A stretch of DNA of 64,000 nt from Streptomyces sp. NBC_01142. GTDB taxonomy: Bacteria > Actinomycetota > Actinomycetes > Streptomycetales > Streptomycetaceae. The DNA is taken from the NCBI RefSeq assembly GCF_026341125.1, contig NZ_JAPEOR010000001.1:2666001-2730000 (forward strand), read 5' to 3'. The notes below the pieces were generated by a model that had not been told where the DNA came from, made no database searches, and saw only the letters and a program-made list of their open reading frames with translations. Position numbers and translations under genes: made by a program. This document shows positions 33,485 through 42,573 of the stretch, piece by piece (the first letter of the stretch is position 1; every line of letters begins with the position of its first letter).

Positions 33485-35122
33485 ATGACTGCCACCCTCG
33501 TCGCCAAGGATCTCGCCGCCGGACACGGCGACCGCTCGCTCTTCTCCGGGCTCGACCTCGTCGTCGCGCCGGGCGATGTGATCGGGCTCGTCGGTTCCAA
33601 CGGCGCCGGCAAATCCACCCTGCTGCGTCTGCTCGCCGGCCTCGACCGGCCTGAGCAGGGCGCACTGCGGCTCTCCCCGCCCACTGCCACCGTCGGCCAC
33701 CTCCCGCAGGAGCCGGAGCGGCGCGCGGGCGAGACCGTACGGGACTTCCTCGCCCGCCGTACGGGCGTCGCCGCCGCCCAGATCGCCATGGACGAGGCGA
33801 CCCAGGCACTCGTCGACGGTGCGCCGGGCGCCGACGACGCGTACTCCATCAGCCTCGAGCGCTGGCTCGACCTGGGCGGCGCGGATCTCGACGAGCGCGC
33901 CGAGGAGGTCGCCGCCTCGCTCGGACTGACCATCGGTCTCGATCAGCCGATGACCGGGCTCTCCGGCGGCCAGGCGGCCCGCGCCGGCCTCGCCTCCCTG
34001 CTGCTGTCCCGCTACGACGTCTTCCTGCTCGACGAGCCGACCAACGACCTCGACCTGGACGGCCTCGAACGTCTCGAGACCTTCGTACGGGGCCTGCGTG
34101 CCGGTACGGTCGTCGTCAGTCACGACCGCGAGTTCCTCACCCGTACGGTGACCAAGGTCCTCGAACTCGATCTCGCGCAGCAGCAGATCACCCTGTACGG
34201 CGGCGGTTACGCGGCGTATCTGGAGGAGCGGGAGACCGCCCGCCGGCACGCCCGCGAGGACTTCGAGGAGTACGCCGACAAGAAGACGGCCCTGGAAGGC
34301 CGGGCCCAGATGCAGCGGTCCTGGATGGACAAGGGCGTCAAGAACGCCCGCCGCAAGGCGACCGACAGCGACAAGCTCGGCCGTAAGTTCCGCAGCGAGG
34401 CGAGCGAGAAGCAGGCGGCGAAGGCGCGCCAGACCCAGCGGATGATCGAACGGCTCGACACGGTGGAGGAACCCCGCAAGGAGTGGGAACTGCGGATGGA
34501 GATCGCCTCCGCGCCCCGCTCCGGCTCGGTCGTCGCCACCCTGCGCAGCGCCGAGGTCCGCCGCGGCGACTTCACCTTCGGCCCGGCCGACCTCCAGATC
34601 GACTGGGCGGACCGGGTCGCCATCACCGGCGCGAACGGCGCGGGCAAGTCCACACTGCTGGCCGCCCTGCTGGGCCGGCTCGACCTCGACACGGGTCACG
34701 CCTCGCTCGGCTCGGCCGTCGTGGTCGGCGAGGTCGACCAGGCCCGCGGCCTGTTCTACGGCACCGAGACCCTCCTCGACGCCTTCTGCGCGGCCGTCCC
34801 GGAGACGGAACCGGCCGAAGTCCGCACTCTGCTGGCCAAGTTCGGGCTGAAGGCGGAGCACGTACTGCGCCCGGCGACCACGCTCTCCCCGGGTGAACGC
34901 ACCCGCGCCGCGCTGGCACTGCTCCAGGGCCGCGGCGTCAATCTGCTCGTACTCGACGAGCCGACGAACCATCTCGACCTGCCGGCGATCGAACAACTGG
35001 AGTCCGCGCTCGACTCGTACACCGGCACCCTGCTGCTGGTCACCCACGACCGCCGCATGCTCGAAGCGGTCCACACCACGCGCCGCATCGAAGTGTCCGA
35101 CGGAAAGCTCACCGAACACTGA
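33485..35122 (+). CDS. ABC-F family ATPase (ribosome-associated)
   Basis: The protein has 545 residues with two ABC domains and no membrane segments. Walker A motifs are GSNGAGKST (about residue 38) and GANGAGKST (about 380); signatures are LSGGQ and LSPGE; Walker B motifs are LLDEPTNDLD and VLDEPTNHLD. The charged helical linker between domains (about 235-340) contains the ABC-F interdomain region that enters the ribosomal exit site. It may relieve stalled ribosomes or protect against antibiotics. No resistance neighbour is visible, so a housekeeping role is equally likely. Confidence 0.9.
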   Translation: MTATLVAKDLAAGHGDRSLFSGLDLVVAPGDVIGLVGSNGAGKSTLLRLLAGLDRPEQGALRLSPPTATVGHLPQEPERRAGETVRDFLARRTGVAAAQIAMDEATQALVDGAPGADDAYSISLERWLDLGGADLDERAEEVAASLGLTIGLDQPMTGLSGGQAARAGLASLLLSRYDVFLLDEPTNDLDLDGLERLETFVRGLRAGTVVVSHDREFLTRTVTKVLELDLAQQQITLYGGGYAAYLEERETARRHAREDFEEYADKKTALEGRAQMQRSWMDKGVKNARRKATDSDKLGRKFRSEASEKQAAKARQTQRMIERLDTVEEPRKEWELRMEIASAPRSGSVVATLRSAEVRRGDFTFGPADLQIDWADRVAITGANGAGKSTLLAALLGRLDLDTGHASLGSAVVVGEVDQARGLFYGTETLLDAFCAAVPETEPAEVRTLLAKFGLKAEHVLRPATTLSPGERTRAALALLQGRGVNLLVLDEPTNHLDLPAIEQLESALDSYTGTLLLVTHDRRMLEAVHTTRRIEVSDGKLTEH

Positions 35123-35256
35123 CGACGGTGAGTGCGGCCCGGGACGGCGGTCATCCGCGTGTTCCCTTGCTGCCGACGGCACAGGAGTGCCCGGACATAC
35201 GCGACGCGCGGTCGGGCGGCGGCCCACACCGGTGTGGTGCACCCCCCGGAACACGT

Positions 35257-35291
35257 GCGGGCGGGCGAGGGACAAACCCCCGCCCGCCCGC
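35257..35291. terminator. terminator between convergent ABC-F and tex genes
   Basis: GCGGGCGGGCG (35257-35267) pairs with CGCCCGCCCGC (35281-35291) across 13 nt. A 14-bp palindrome CCACACCGGTGTGG lies just before it (35224-35237). Confidence 0.7.
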
Positions 35292-35307
35292 GCCGTCGTC
35301 CCCGCGC

Positions 35308-37752
35308 TCAGCCGCGCCTGCCGCCGTTCTTCGGGTCGACCAGGCCCGCGCGGCGCAGTGCGTCCGCCATCGCGCTGTTCGACGGAGCCGCCGCCGGGGC
35401 CTGACGGGCTCCGCCACCGCCACCGCCGCCGTTGCCGCCGCGCCGGTCGCGGCCGCCGCCGCCCTGGCGCTGCTGCGGAGGCCGGCCGCCCGCGCCGCCC
35501 TGGCCGCCGCGCTCGCGCTTCGGCGTGCTCCCGCCTCCGTCCGCACCCGCACCTGCGCGGTCCGCCGCCTCGTCGTCCAGCCGCAGCGTCAGCGAGATCC
35601 GCTTGCGCGGGATGTCGACGTCCAGCACCTTCACCTTCACCACGTCGCCCGGCTTCACCACGTCCCGCGGGTCCTTGACGAAGGTCTTCGACATGGCCGA
35701 CACATGGACCAGGCCGTCCTGGTGGACACCCACGTCCACGAAGGCCCCGAACGCCGCGACATTGGTCACCACGCCCTCCAGGACCATCCCGGACACCAGA
35801 TCGCCGATCTTCTCCACGCCCTCCTTGAAGGTGGCCGTCCTGAAGGCAGGACGCGGGTCGCGGCCCGGCTTCTCCAGCTCCCGCAGAATGTCCGTCACCG
35901 TCGGCAGACCGAATGTCTCGTCCACGAAGTCCGCCGGCTTCAGCGACCGCAGCACCGGCCCGTTGCCGATCAGCGACGCGACCTGGTCACCCGTGGTCTT
36001 CACCATGCGCCGCACCACCGGATACGCCTCCGGGTGCACGCTGGACGCGTCCAGCGGATCGTCGCCGCCCCGGATCCGCAGGAAGCCCGCGCACTGCTCG
36101 TACGCCTTCGGGCCGAGCCGCGCCACATCCTTGAGCGCCCTGCGCGAACGGAAGGGACCGTTCGAGTCGCGGTGCGCCACGATGTTCTCGGCCAGACCCG
36201 CCCCGATGCCCGACACCCGTGACAGCAGTGGCGCGGACGCGGTGTTGACGTCGACGCCCACGCCGTTCACACAGTCCTCCACGACCGCGTCCAGCGAGCG
36301 CGAGAGCTTCACTTCGGACAGATCGTGCTGGTACTGGCCGACTCCGATCGACCTGGGATCGATCTTCACGAGCTCGGCCAGCGGGTCCTGGAGCCGACGG
36401 GCGATGGAGACGGCGCCGCGCAGCGACACATCCATGTCGGGCAGCTCCTGAGAGGCGAACGCCGACGCCGAGTACACCGAGGCGCCCGCCTCCGAGACCA
36501 TCACCTTGGTGAGGTTCAACTCCGGGTGCTTGGCACACAGTTCACCGGCGAGCTTGTCGGTCTCGCGGGACGCCGTGCCGTTACCGATGGCGATCAGATC
36601 GACCGCATGCTCCTTGGCCAGCCGCGCCAGCTTCGCGAGCGACTCGTCCCACCTGTTCGCCGGCACGTGAGGGTGGATGACGTCGGTGGCGACGACCTTG
36701 CCGGTGGCGTCGACGACGGCGACCTTCACACCCGTACGGAAGCCGGGGTCGAGCCCCAGCGTCGCCCGCGTACCGGCCGGCGCGGCCAGCAGCAGGTCCC
36801 GCAGGTTCGCCGCGAAGACCCGTACCGCCTCGTCCTCGGCCGCCGTACGCAGTCGCAGCCGCAGATCGATCCCCAGATGCACCAGGATCCGGGTCCGCCA
36901 CGCCCAGCGCACCGTGTCCACGAGCCACTTGTCGCCCGGCCGGCCGTGGTCGGCCACCTGGAAGCGGCGGGCGACCATCCCCTCGTACGCGGTGGGCCCG
37001 GGCGTCTCGGAGGGCTCCTCCGGCTCCAGCACCAGGTCGAGGACGTCTTCCTTCTCGCCCCGGAGCATGGCGAGCACCCGGTGCGAGGGAAGCGCGGTGA
37101 ACGGCTCCGCGAAGTCGAAGTAGTCGGCGAACTTCGCGCCCGGCCCCTCTTTGGCGTCGCCTTTGCCCTCCCGCACCTTCGCCACGAGCCGGCCCCGCGT
37201 CCACATCCGCTCGCGCAGCTCGCCGATCAGGTCGGCGTCCTCGGAGAAACGCTCCGTCAGGATCGCCCGCGCGCCCTCCAGAGCGGCGGCGGCGTCCGCG
37301 ACGCCCTTGTCGGCGTCGACGAAGGCCGCCGCGGCGGCGAGCGGCTCCACCGACGGGTCGGCAAGCAGCCCTTCGGCGAGCGGCTCGAGACCGGCCTCGC
37401 GGGCGATCTGCGCCTTCGTCCGCCGCTTCGGCTTGAACGGCAGGTAGATGTCCTCCAGCCGCGCCTTGGTGTCGGCGCCCCGGATCTGCGCCTCCAGCGC
37501 AGCGTCCAGCTTGCCCTGTTCGCGTACGGACTCCAGGATCGCGGTCCGCCGCTCCTCGAGCTCCCGCAGATACCGCAGCCGCTCCTCGAGCGTGCGCAGC
37601 TGCGCGTCGTCGAGCATCTCGGTTGCTTCCTTGCGGTAGCGCGCGATGAACGGCACGGTCGACCCGCCGTCGAGCAGCTCGACGGCCGCCTTCACCTGCC
37701 GCTCGCGTACGCCGAGCTCCTCGGCGATCCTGCCTTCGATGGACGTCGTCAC
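35308..37752 (-). CDS. tex: Tex-family RNA-binding transcription accessory protein
   Basis: The protein has 814 residues from GTG 37752 (GGGGAA upstream); a longer upstream frame is not conserved. Order: Tex N-terminal helical domain (GSTVPFIARYRKEATEML), YqgF/RuvC-like domain (TLGLDPGFRTGVKVAVVD, about 325-450), helix-hairpin-helix region (VSGIGAGLAENIVAHRDSNG, about 495-560) and S1 domain (VVTNVAAFGAFVDVGVHQDG, about 645-720). A Gly/Arg/Gln-rich low-complexity tail of about 80 residues follows. It binds RNA and affects transcription; homologues are broadly conserved. Confidence 0.93.
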   Translation of the reverse strand: MTTSIEGRIAEELGVRERQVKAAVELLDGGSTVPFIARYRKEATEMLDDAQLRTLEERLRYLRELEERRTAILESVREQGKLDAALEAQIRGADTKARLEDIYLPFKPKRRTKAQIAREAGLEPLAEGLLADPSVEPLAAAAAFVDADKGVADAAAALEGARAILTERFSEDADLIGELRERMWTRGRLVAKVREGKGDAKEGPGAKFADYFDFAEPFTALPSHRVLAMLRGEKEDVLDLVLEPEEPSETPGPTAYEGMVARRFQVADHGRPGDKWLVDTVRWAWRTRILVHLGIDLRLRLRTAAEDEAVRVFAANLRDLLLAAPAGTRATLGLDPGFRTGVKVAVVDATGKVVATDVIHPHVPANRWDESLAKLARLAKEHAVDLIAIGNGTASRETDKLAGELCAKHPELNLTKVMVSEAGASVYSASAFASQELPDMDVSLRGAVSIARRLQDPLAELVKIDPRSIGVGQYQHDLSEVKLSRSLDAVVEDCVNGVGVDVNTASAPLLSRVSGIGAGLAENIVAHRDSNGPFRSRRALKDVARLGPKAYEQCAGFLRIRGGDDPLDASSVHPEAYPVVRRMVKTTGDQVASLIGNGPVLRSLKPADFVDETFGLPTVTDILRELEKPGRDPRPAFRTATFKEGVEKIGDLVSGMVLEGVVTNVAAFGAFVDVGVHQDGLVHVSAMSKTFVKDPRDVVKPGDVVKVKVLDVDIPRKRISLTLRLDDEAADRAGAGADGGGSTPKRERGGQGGAGGRPPQQRQGGGGRDRRGGNGGGGGGGARQAPAAAPSNSAMADALRRAGLVDPKNGGRRG

Positions 37753-37843
37753 GGTTCCCCGACTCGCCTTCTCATGCTGGCTGTGCTGGCTGTGCTTGAG
37801 AGTGCATTGTGCCGGGTGGCCGGGGGCCGTGTCGCCCGCCGGC

Positions 37844-37978
37844 TCAGGCGCGGCGCGTCCGGCGGCCGCCACGCGAGGCTCCGCCGAAGAGCCTGGCCAG
37901 TGCCCGGAAGGGCAGGGTGACCACAGTGGCGATCGCCGAGCCGATCTGTCGGAGTACGTCTGCGATGGCGCGGAACAA
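37844..37978 (-). CDS. LPFR-motif small protein
   Basis: A 44-residue frame starts at TTG 37978 with GGAGG 7 bp upstream. It contains LRQIGSAIATVV, the motif TLPFRALARLFGG and an Arg-rich tail (GGRRTRRA). The pattern matches the small proteins annotated as LPFR-motif proteins in Streptomyces (from memory). It is likely an amphipathic or membrane-associated peptide. It follows the SCO6745-like gene and precedes tex on the same strand. Function unknown. Confidence 0.7.
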   Translation of the reverse strand: MFRAIADVLRQIGSAIATVVTLPFRALARLFGGASRGGRRTRRA

Positions 37979-38039
37979 GGGGTACCTCCAGGGTCGATGT
38001 TGTCGCCCGACGGGTAACCCTGGAGAGCCTCGGTAAACG

Positions 38040-38903
38040 TCAGCCCTTGCCGGTCAGGTCGGCCGGGAACGCTCCCGCACTCACCGCGGTCAGCAGGAAG
38101 CCGCGTCCCAGCTCCGTGAGCCGCTCGACGCCCGTGGCCCCCAGATGCTCGTACGGAGCCAGGTCGAGGCGGTCGCTGTGATCCTCCAGCTCCGCCCGGA
38201 GTCGTACACCCGCCTCGGTCAACTCGCCCTCGCCGTCCAGGAGCCCACGCGTGCGCAGCCGTTCCGCGGCCGCCTCCCAGTCCGTGCGCCGCCAGCCGCG
38301 CGTGGCGAGGATCCAGCGCGGCGCCATGCCCTTGCCGGTCGCGGTGTGGCTCACCAGCGCCTCGATCGGGTCGAGCCCGGCGGAGAGCAGCGCCGTGAGG
38401 TGGCCGTCGCCGCGGTGCTCGCGCAGCAGGGTCGCCGCATGCCAGTAGGCGAGATGCGGCTCCTCGGGCACCGGCAGATCGGCGTGGGCGGCATACAGGG
38501 GACGGGCGTGCCGGGTGCACGCCTCGGCGGCGCGCAGCGCGAGCCGTGCGGCTTCCGCCAGCTCCCCGGAGGCGATGATGTCCTCGCCGAGCAACCGCCG
38601 CAGCGTGGTGTCGGCGGCACGCAGCCGCGCCCGGACTACGGCCTCGGGGGAGGCGATGTCCCACACCGCGGGCAGATGCCGGGCGACCAGCTCGTGGTTG
38701 AAGTTGTAGAAGGCCGCGGTGACCGCCCCTGGCCCGACGGCGCCCATCGCGGCGCCGCGCCCTGCGAAGTAGGCGGCGCTCGAGTCCTCGATGCCGAGCT
38801 GGGCGAGCTCCTTGGCGAAGTCCGGCGAGAAGTAGACCGTCGAGTGCAGCGGGTTGATGGCGTTGTGGCAGCGGCGTCCCGCGCGCGGGGGCAGAGAGGT
38901 CAT
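38040..38903 (-). CDS. SCO6745-family / SalK-like protein
   Basis: The protein has 287 residues from ATG 38903. It matches, from memory, the SCO6745 family: an N-terminal RRCHNAINPLHSTVYFSP segment, a helical middle with YFAGRGAAMGAVGPGAVTAAFYNFNHELV, and a winged-helix-like C-terminal part (RGWRRTDWEAAAERLRTRGLL, then GELTEAGVRLRAELED). The C-terminal region resembles a MarR-type DNA-binding domain, so a regulatory role is possible but unproven. A TetR-like palindrome sits 12 bp upstream. Confidence 0.75.
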   Translation of the reverse strand: MTSLPPRAGRRCHNAINPLHSTVYFSPDFAKELAQLGIEDSSAAYFAGRGAAMGAVGPGAVTAAFYNFNHELVARHLPAVWDIASPEAVVRARLRAADTTLRRLLGEDIIASGELAEAARLALRAAEACTRHARPLYAAHADLPVPEEPHLAYWHAATLLREHRGDGHLTALLSAGLDPIEALVSHTATGKGMAPRWILATRGWRRTDWEAAAERLRTRGLLDGEGELTEAGVRLRAELEDHSDRLDLAPYEHLGATGVERLTELGRGFLLTAVSAGAFPADLTGKG

Positions 38904-39249
38904 ACCGAGCACGTTACCGACTGGTCGGTACGTCGGGAAGGGTGGGGTGTCGGCATGCCGCGAAAGCCGGAAGTCCGGAGGCCTGGAAGCCGGAGCAGGG
39001 CCCGGAGCCCGGGGTCCAGGGCCCGGCGCCCGGCAGATGAAAGCCGGGCAGCAGCCCGGAGAGATGGCGCCGGGAAGGCGGGAGCTCGGAAATCCAGAGC
39101 TGGAAACCCCGGTGCCGGAGCCCGGACGTGGGAGCCGCCCGGATGGCGGAGACCACCTCGGAGGCCGGCGGGGAGCATGGAGTTGGATGGCAGGAAAGGT
39201 GGGTTCTTTGTCATTGCAGCCAGATCGCCCGGCGCGAAGGATGGCAGTC
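38904..39249. other. gene-free interval with GCCCGGA-rich simple repeats
   Basis: About 345 bp between divergent genes. The middle (about 38960-39140) is an irregular array of GCCGGA/GCCCGGA/GGAGC motifs without a fixed period. No gene is seen; promoters for both flanking genes must lie at its ends. Confidence 0.6.
38915..38930. promoter_or_regulatory. TetR-type operator TACCGAC-TG-GTCGGTA
   Basis: A perfect 7-bp inverted repeat with 2-bp spacer lies 12-27 bp before the SCO6745-like start, overlapping where the promoter must be. The half-site ACCGAC is typical of TetR-family operators in actinomycetes. No TetR gene is nearby, so a distant regulator is implied. Confidence 0.6.
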
Positions 39250-40209
39250 ATGACAGAGCGATCCGTGCTCGTCGTCCTCTTCGACGGCCTGCAGAGCCTT
39301 GATGTGACCGGTCCCGTGGAGGTCTTCGCGGGGGCCGGCACGGTCATCGGCCACCCGGCGGCGTACCCGATCCGTACCGCCTCGCTCGACGGCTCGGCCG
39401 TCCGGACCTCCAGCGGGCTCACGCTCGTGCCGGACGGCACCCTGGCCGACGCCCCCGTGCCCCACACGCTTCTCGTCCCCGGCGGAGGGGGCACCCGCCG
39501 TCCCCACCCCGACCTGATCGACTGGCTCCGCGAGAACGCCCCGCACGCCGAACGTCTGGTCTCCGTCTGCACCGGGGCCCTGCTGCTGGCCGAGGCCGGG
39601 CTGCTCGACGGCCACCGGGCGACCACGCACTGGGTGGCGTGCGACCACCTTGCGCGCAACTACCCGGACGTCGACGTCCACCCGGACCCGATCTTCGTAC
39701 GCGACGGAAAGCTCGCCACCTCCGCCGGGGTGACCGCCGGTATCGATCTCGCTCTCGCCCTGGTCGAGGAGGACCACGGGCGGGACGTCGCCCTCACCAT
39801 CGCCCGCCATCTGGTCGTCTTCCTGCGGCGTCCGGGAAACCAGGCGCAGTTCAGCGCCCAGCTCGCCGCCCAGACGGCGCAGCGCGCGCCGCTGCGGGAG
39901 GTCCAGCAGTGGGTCACCGAGCACCCCGAGGGTGATCTGTCGGTCGAGTCGCTGGCCGGGCGAGCCCGGCTGTCGCCGCGGCATTTCGCCCGCGCCTTCC
40001 AGGCAGAGACCGGGACGACACCGGGGCGGTACGTCGAACGCGTACGCCTCGAGCACGCGAGAAGGCTTCTGGAGGACACCCCTGAGGGCATCGAGCAGAT
40101 ATCCCGGGCCTGCGGCTACGGCACACCCGAGGCGATGCGCCGCGCTTTTGTGAAGAGCCTCGGCGCCGCGCCCGCCGAATACCGGCGCCGGTTCCGCGCC
40201 CACCCGTGA
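39250..40209 (+). CDS. GlxA/FtrA-type AraC regulator with DJ-1/PfpI domain
   Basis: The protein has 319 residues from ATG 39250 (GAAGGA 9 bp upstream; ATG 39241 abuts that site). The N-terminal DJ-1/PfpI domain (about 1-185) has VCTGALLLAEAGLL with C107. The C-terminal AraC helix-turn-helix (about 215-315) contains LAGRARLSPRHFARAFQAETGTTP and ACGYGTPEAMRRAF. Such proteins are transcription activators with a non-enzymatic or sensor-like PfpI domain. The next gene encodes a free-standing PfpI enzyme, its most likely target. Confidence 0.88.
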   Translation: MTERSVLVVLFDGLQSLDVTGPVEVFAGAGTVIGHPAAYPIRTASLDGSAVRTSSGLTLVPDGTLADAPVPHTLLVPGGGGTRRPHPDLIDWLRENAPHAERLVSVCTGALLLAEAGLLDGHRATTHWVACDHLARNYPDVDVHPDPIFVRDGKLATSAGVTAGIDLALALVEEDHGRDVALTIARHLVVFLRRPGNQAQFSAQLAAQTAQRAPLREVQQWVTEHPEGDLSVESLAGRARLSPRHFARAFQAETGTTPGRYVERVRLEHARRLLEDTPEGIEQISRACGYGTPEAMRRAFVKSLGAAPAEYRRRFRAHP

Positions 40210-40342
40210 AGCCGGCTGCGAGCCGGCCGAGCCGATCGAAGCGTCACCAATCGATCAGGCCGATACAAGACGGCCAAAGCTCACATGGTCACGCCGAAGT
40301 CCACTGAAATTCAGCGAGAAATCTACAGAAAAGGAACATCTC

Positions 40343-40978
40343 ATGCAGATCGCCATCCTGCTCTTCGACCGCTTCACGGCACTGGACGCCGTAGGCCCCT
40401 ACGAGATGCTCTGCCGTCTCCCCGACGCCGAGGCGGTCTTCGTCGCCGAGCACACCGGACCGGTCGCCAACGACCGCGGTGAACTCGCACTTGTCGCCTC
40501 GAAGACCTTCGCCGAGGTACCCCGCCCGGACATCGTCGTCGTCCCCGGCGGCCCCGGCCAGAGCGAGATGATGGAGAACCAGGCGCTGCTGGCATGGCTG
40601 CGCGCCGTGGACGTCACCACCACCTGGACCACCTCGGTCTGCACCGGCTCACTGCTGCTTGCCGCGGCCGGACTGCTCAAGGGCCGCCCGGCCACCTCGC
40701 ACTGGCTGGCCCTGGACTTCCTCAAGAAGCTGGGTGCCGAGCCCACCGGCGACCGTGTCGTCGTCGACGGGAAGTACATCACTGCCGCAGGTGTCTCCTC
40801 CGGCATCGACATGGGGCTCACCCTGGTCGGCAGGATCGCCGGTGACGAGCACGCCCAGGCCGTACAGCTGCTCACGGAGTACGACCCTCAGCCGCCGTAC
40901 GACGCCGGGTCGCCGGCCAAGGCTCCGGCCGCGCTGGTCGAGGAGTTCCGTACGAAGAGCCGTTTCATCCTCCAGTAG
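40343..40978 (+). CDS. DJ-1/PfpI-family protein (isonitrile hydratase-like)
   Basis: The protein has 211 residues from ATG 40343 with AAAGGA upstream. The nucleophile elbow is TTSVCTGS with C100, and the acid region is FTALDAVGPYEML (D15), the arrangement of isonitrile hydratase. Gly-rich ITAAGVSSGIDMGL is also typical. It may convert isonitriles to N-formamides, or be a glyoxalase-like DJ-1 protein. It lies 133 bp after the GlxA-type regulator and its 3' end overlaps the convergent enoyl-CoA hydratase gene by 14 bp. Confidence 0.8.
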   Translation: MQIAILLFDRFTALDAVGPYEMLCRLPDAEAVFVAEHTGPVANDRGELALVASKTFAEVPRPDIVVVPGGPGQSEMMENQALLAWLRAVDVTTTWTTSVCTGSLLLAAAGLLKGRPATSHWLALDFLKKLGAEPTGDRVVVDGKYITAAGVSSGIDMGLTLVGRIAGDEHAQAVQLLTEYDPQPPYDAGSPAKAPAALVEEFRTKSRFILQ

Positions 40979-41732
40979 ACCAGGTGAACCTGGGTGCGCG
41001 GCGTTCCAGGAAGGCGGTGACCCCCTCCGCGGTGTCGCCGCTGCCGCGCGCCTGGTCCGCCCAGTGGGCGTCCCGGTCGGTGCGGCCTGTCGCGAACTCC
41101 TTCGCCGCGGCCTGGGTGAGCTGCGAGCGCGAGGCGATGATCCTGGTGAACTCCGCCACCCGCTTGCCCAGTTCGCCCTTCGGCAGCACCTCGTCCACCA
41201 GGCCGGTCCGCAGCGCCCGTTCCGTATCGATCAACTCGCCGGAGAAGAGCAGGTACTTGGCGGCGGACGGTCCCACCAGCGAGGCCAGCCGTCGCGTGGA
41301 CGAGGACGGATAGACGATCCCCAGCTTCGCCGGAGTCACCCCGAAGAGGGCGCCCTCCTCGGCGAACCGAAGATCGCAGGCGGCGGCGAGCTGGCAGCCG
41401 CCGCCCACGCAGTATCCGCTGACGGCGGCGAGCGTCGGCTTCGGGAACGCGGCGAGCGCCTCCTCGGCCCGTACGGCAAGGGACTGCGGGTCCTCGCCCG
41501 GCTCCCGCAGCGAGGAGATGTCGGCACCGGCGCAGAAGGTGGTGCCCTGCCCGGTCAGTACCAGCGTGCGTACCGCATCGTCGGCAGCCAGCCCCGCGAG
41601 CAGCTCGGGCAGTGCCCGCCACATCTCGGCGGTCATGGCATTGTGTTTGGCGGGATGGCTGATGACGACGGTGGCGACACCGTCCGCGACGGTGTGCGCC
41701 AGCTGCGGCAGCTGCGGTTCCAACGGATCCAT
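40965..41732 (-). CDS. enoyl-CoA hydratase/isomerase family protein
   Basis: The protein has 255 residues from ATG 41732, the length of a single crotonase domain. Landmarks: ISHPAKHNAMT, FCAGADISSL (oxyanion hole), GYCVGGGCQLAAACDLRFAEEGALFG with the crotonase core, and LGIVYPSSSTRRL. The position of one typical catalytic Glu is replaced or shifted around VYPSSST, so the reaction (hydration, isomerisation or other) is uncertain. No fatty-acid neighbours. Confidence 0.85.
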   Translation of the reverse strand: MDPLEPQLPQLAHTVADGVATVVISHPAKHNAMTAEMWRALPELLAGLAADDAVRTLVLTGQGTTFCAGADISSLREPGEDPQSLAVRAEEALAAFPKPTLAAVSGYCVGGGCQLAAACDLRFAEEGALFGVTPAKLGIVYPSSSTRRLASLVGPSAAKYLLFSGELIDTERALRTGLVDEVLPKGELGKRVAEFTRIIASRSQLTQAAAKEFATGRTDRDAHWADQARGSGDTAEGVTAFLERRAPRFTWSTGG

Positions 41733-41799
41733 GCGCCGGATGCTATCCGCCGTACCTGAACCTATGATCAAGAAGGGGGTGCGCGGCGAGGAGGCAGGC

Positions 41800-42438
41800 A
41801 TGCCCGGTACCACCCCCGAGAGCAGGAAGCTCAGCCGCCGTCTCGGCGGGCTCGCGGTGCTCGGCCTGATTCTTGTACTCGGCGGTCTCGTCGGCCTCGT
41901 CTACACCGGCGTCGCGACCCTCACCTCGATGCTGCTCTTCGGCTGGCTGCTCCTGATCGGCGGCGTGGTCGGCCTGCTGCACGCGCTCCAGTCACGCGGC
42001 ACCAACTTCTTCTGGCTGGCCGTGGTGGTCGCCGCACTGAACCTCGCGGCCGGGGTGGTCGTCATCCGCCACCCGGCGGGAGCGGCGGAGACACTCACGA
42101 TGTTCGCCGCCCTGCTCTTCCTGACGGGCGGCGTCTTCCGGCTGGTGGGCAGTGTGGTGGTGCGCGGCCCGCAGTTCGGATGGACGCTGGTGCAGGGTGC
42201 CTTCGGGCTGTTGCTGGGCATTCTGGTGCTCGTCGACTGGCCGGACAGCAGCCGCTACGTCCTGGGCTGCTTCTTCTCGCTCGCCCTGCTCTTCGACGGC
42301 CTCGGCCTGATCGCCATCGGCGTCGGCGGCCGCCGGATTGTCGGCATGGTCACCGAACAGGAGAAGGAGCAGGGAAGGGAGCGGGACAACGAGCAGGAGA
42401 AGCGGCCAGGAGGAGATCAGGAACAGTCACACAGCTGA
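41800..42438 (+). CDS. HdeD-like membrane protein (DUF308)
   Basis: The protein has 212 residues from ATG 41800 (GGAGG 7 bp upstream); ATG 41764 is possible. Six membrane helices (about 22-185) form two repeats of three, with HALQSRGTNFFW and DWPDSSRYVLG loops seen in DUF308/HdeD proteins. The C-terminal tail (about 190-212) is strongly charged (EQEKEQGRERDNEQEKRPGG). HdeD homologues are linked to acid stress, but function here is unknown. Confidence 0.8.
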   Translation: MPGTTPESRKLSRRLGGLAVLGLILVLGGLVGLVYTGVATLTSMLLFGWLLLIGGVVGLLHALQSRGTNFFWLAVVVAALNLAAGVVVIRHPAGAAETLTMFAALLFLTGGVFRLVGSVVVRGPQFGWTLVQGAFGLLLGILVLVDWPDSSRYVLGCFFSLALLFDGLGLIAIGVGGRRIVGMVTEQEKEQGRERDNEQEKRPGGDQEQSHS

Positions 42439-42573
42439 TGGTGTCGTACGTACACGGTCAAAAAGCGTCGATAGGCGCTGACTTCTGCTCAGCAGCCCGG
42501 TCCGGACCAACTGACTCCCAACACTAATTACTCGATGGTCAGTGGCAGTTGAGCCGAGGGTGGGTGCCGGACT

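Noticed and set aside
35308..38664. 1118-residue minus-strand frame
   Set aside because: The Tex domain starts at 37752; upstream residues are Pro/Arg/Ala-rich and antisense or frame-shifted relative to the LPFR and SCO6745-like genes.
38960..39140. Possible structured repeat family or small gene in GCCGGA-rich DNA
   Set aside because: No constant period, no ribosome site and no conserved frame; compositional bias is enough.
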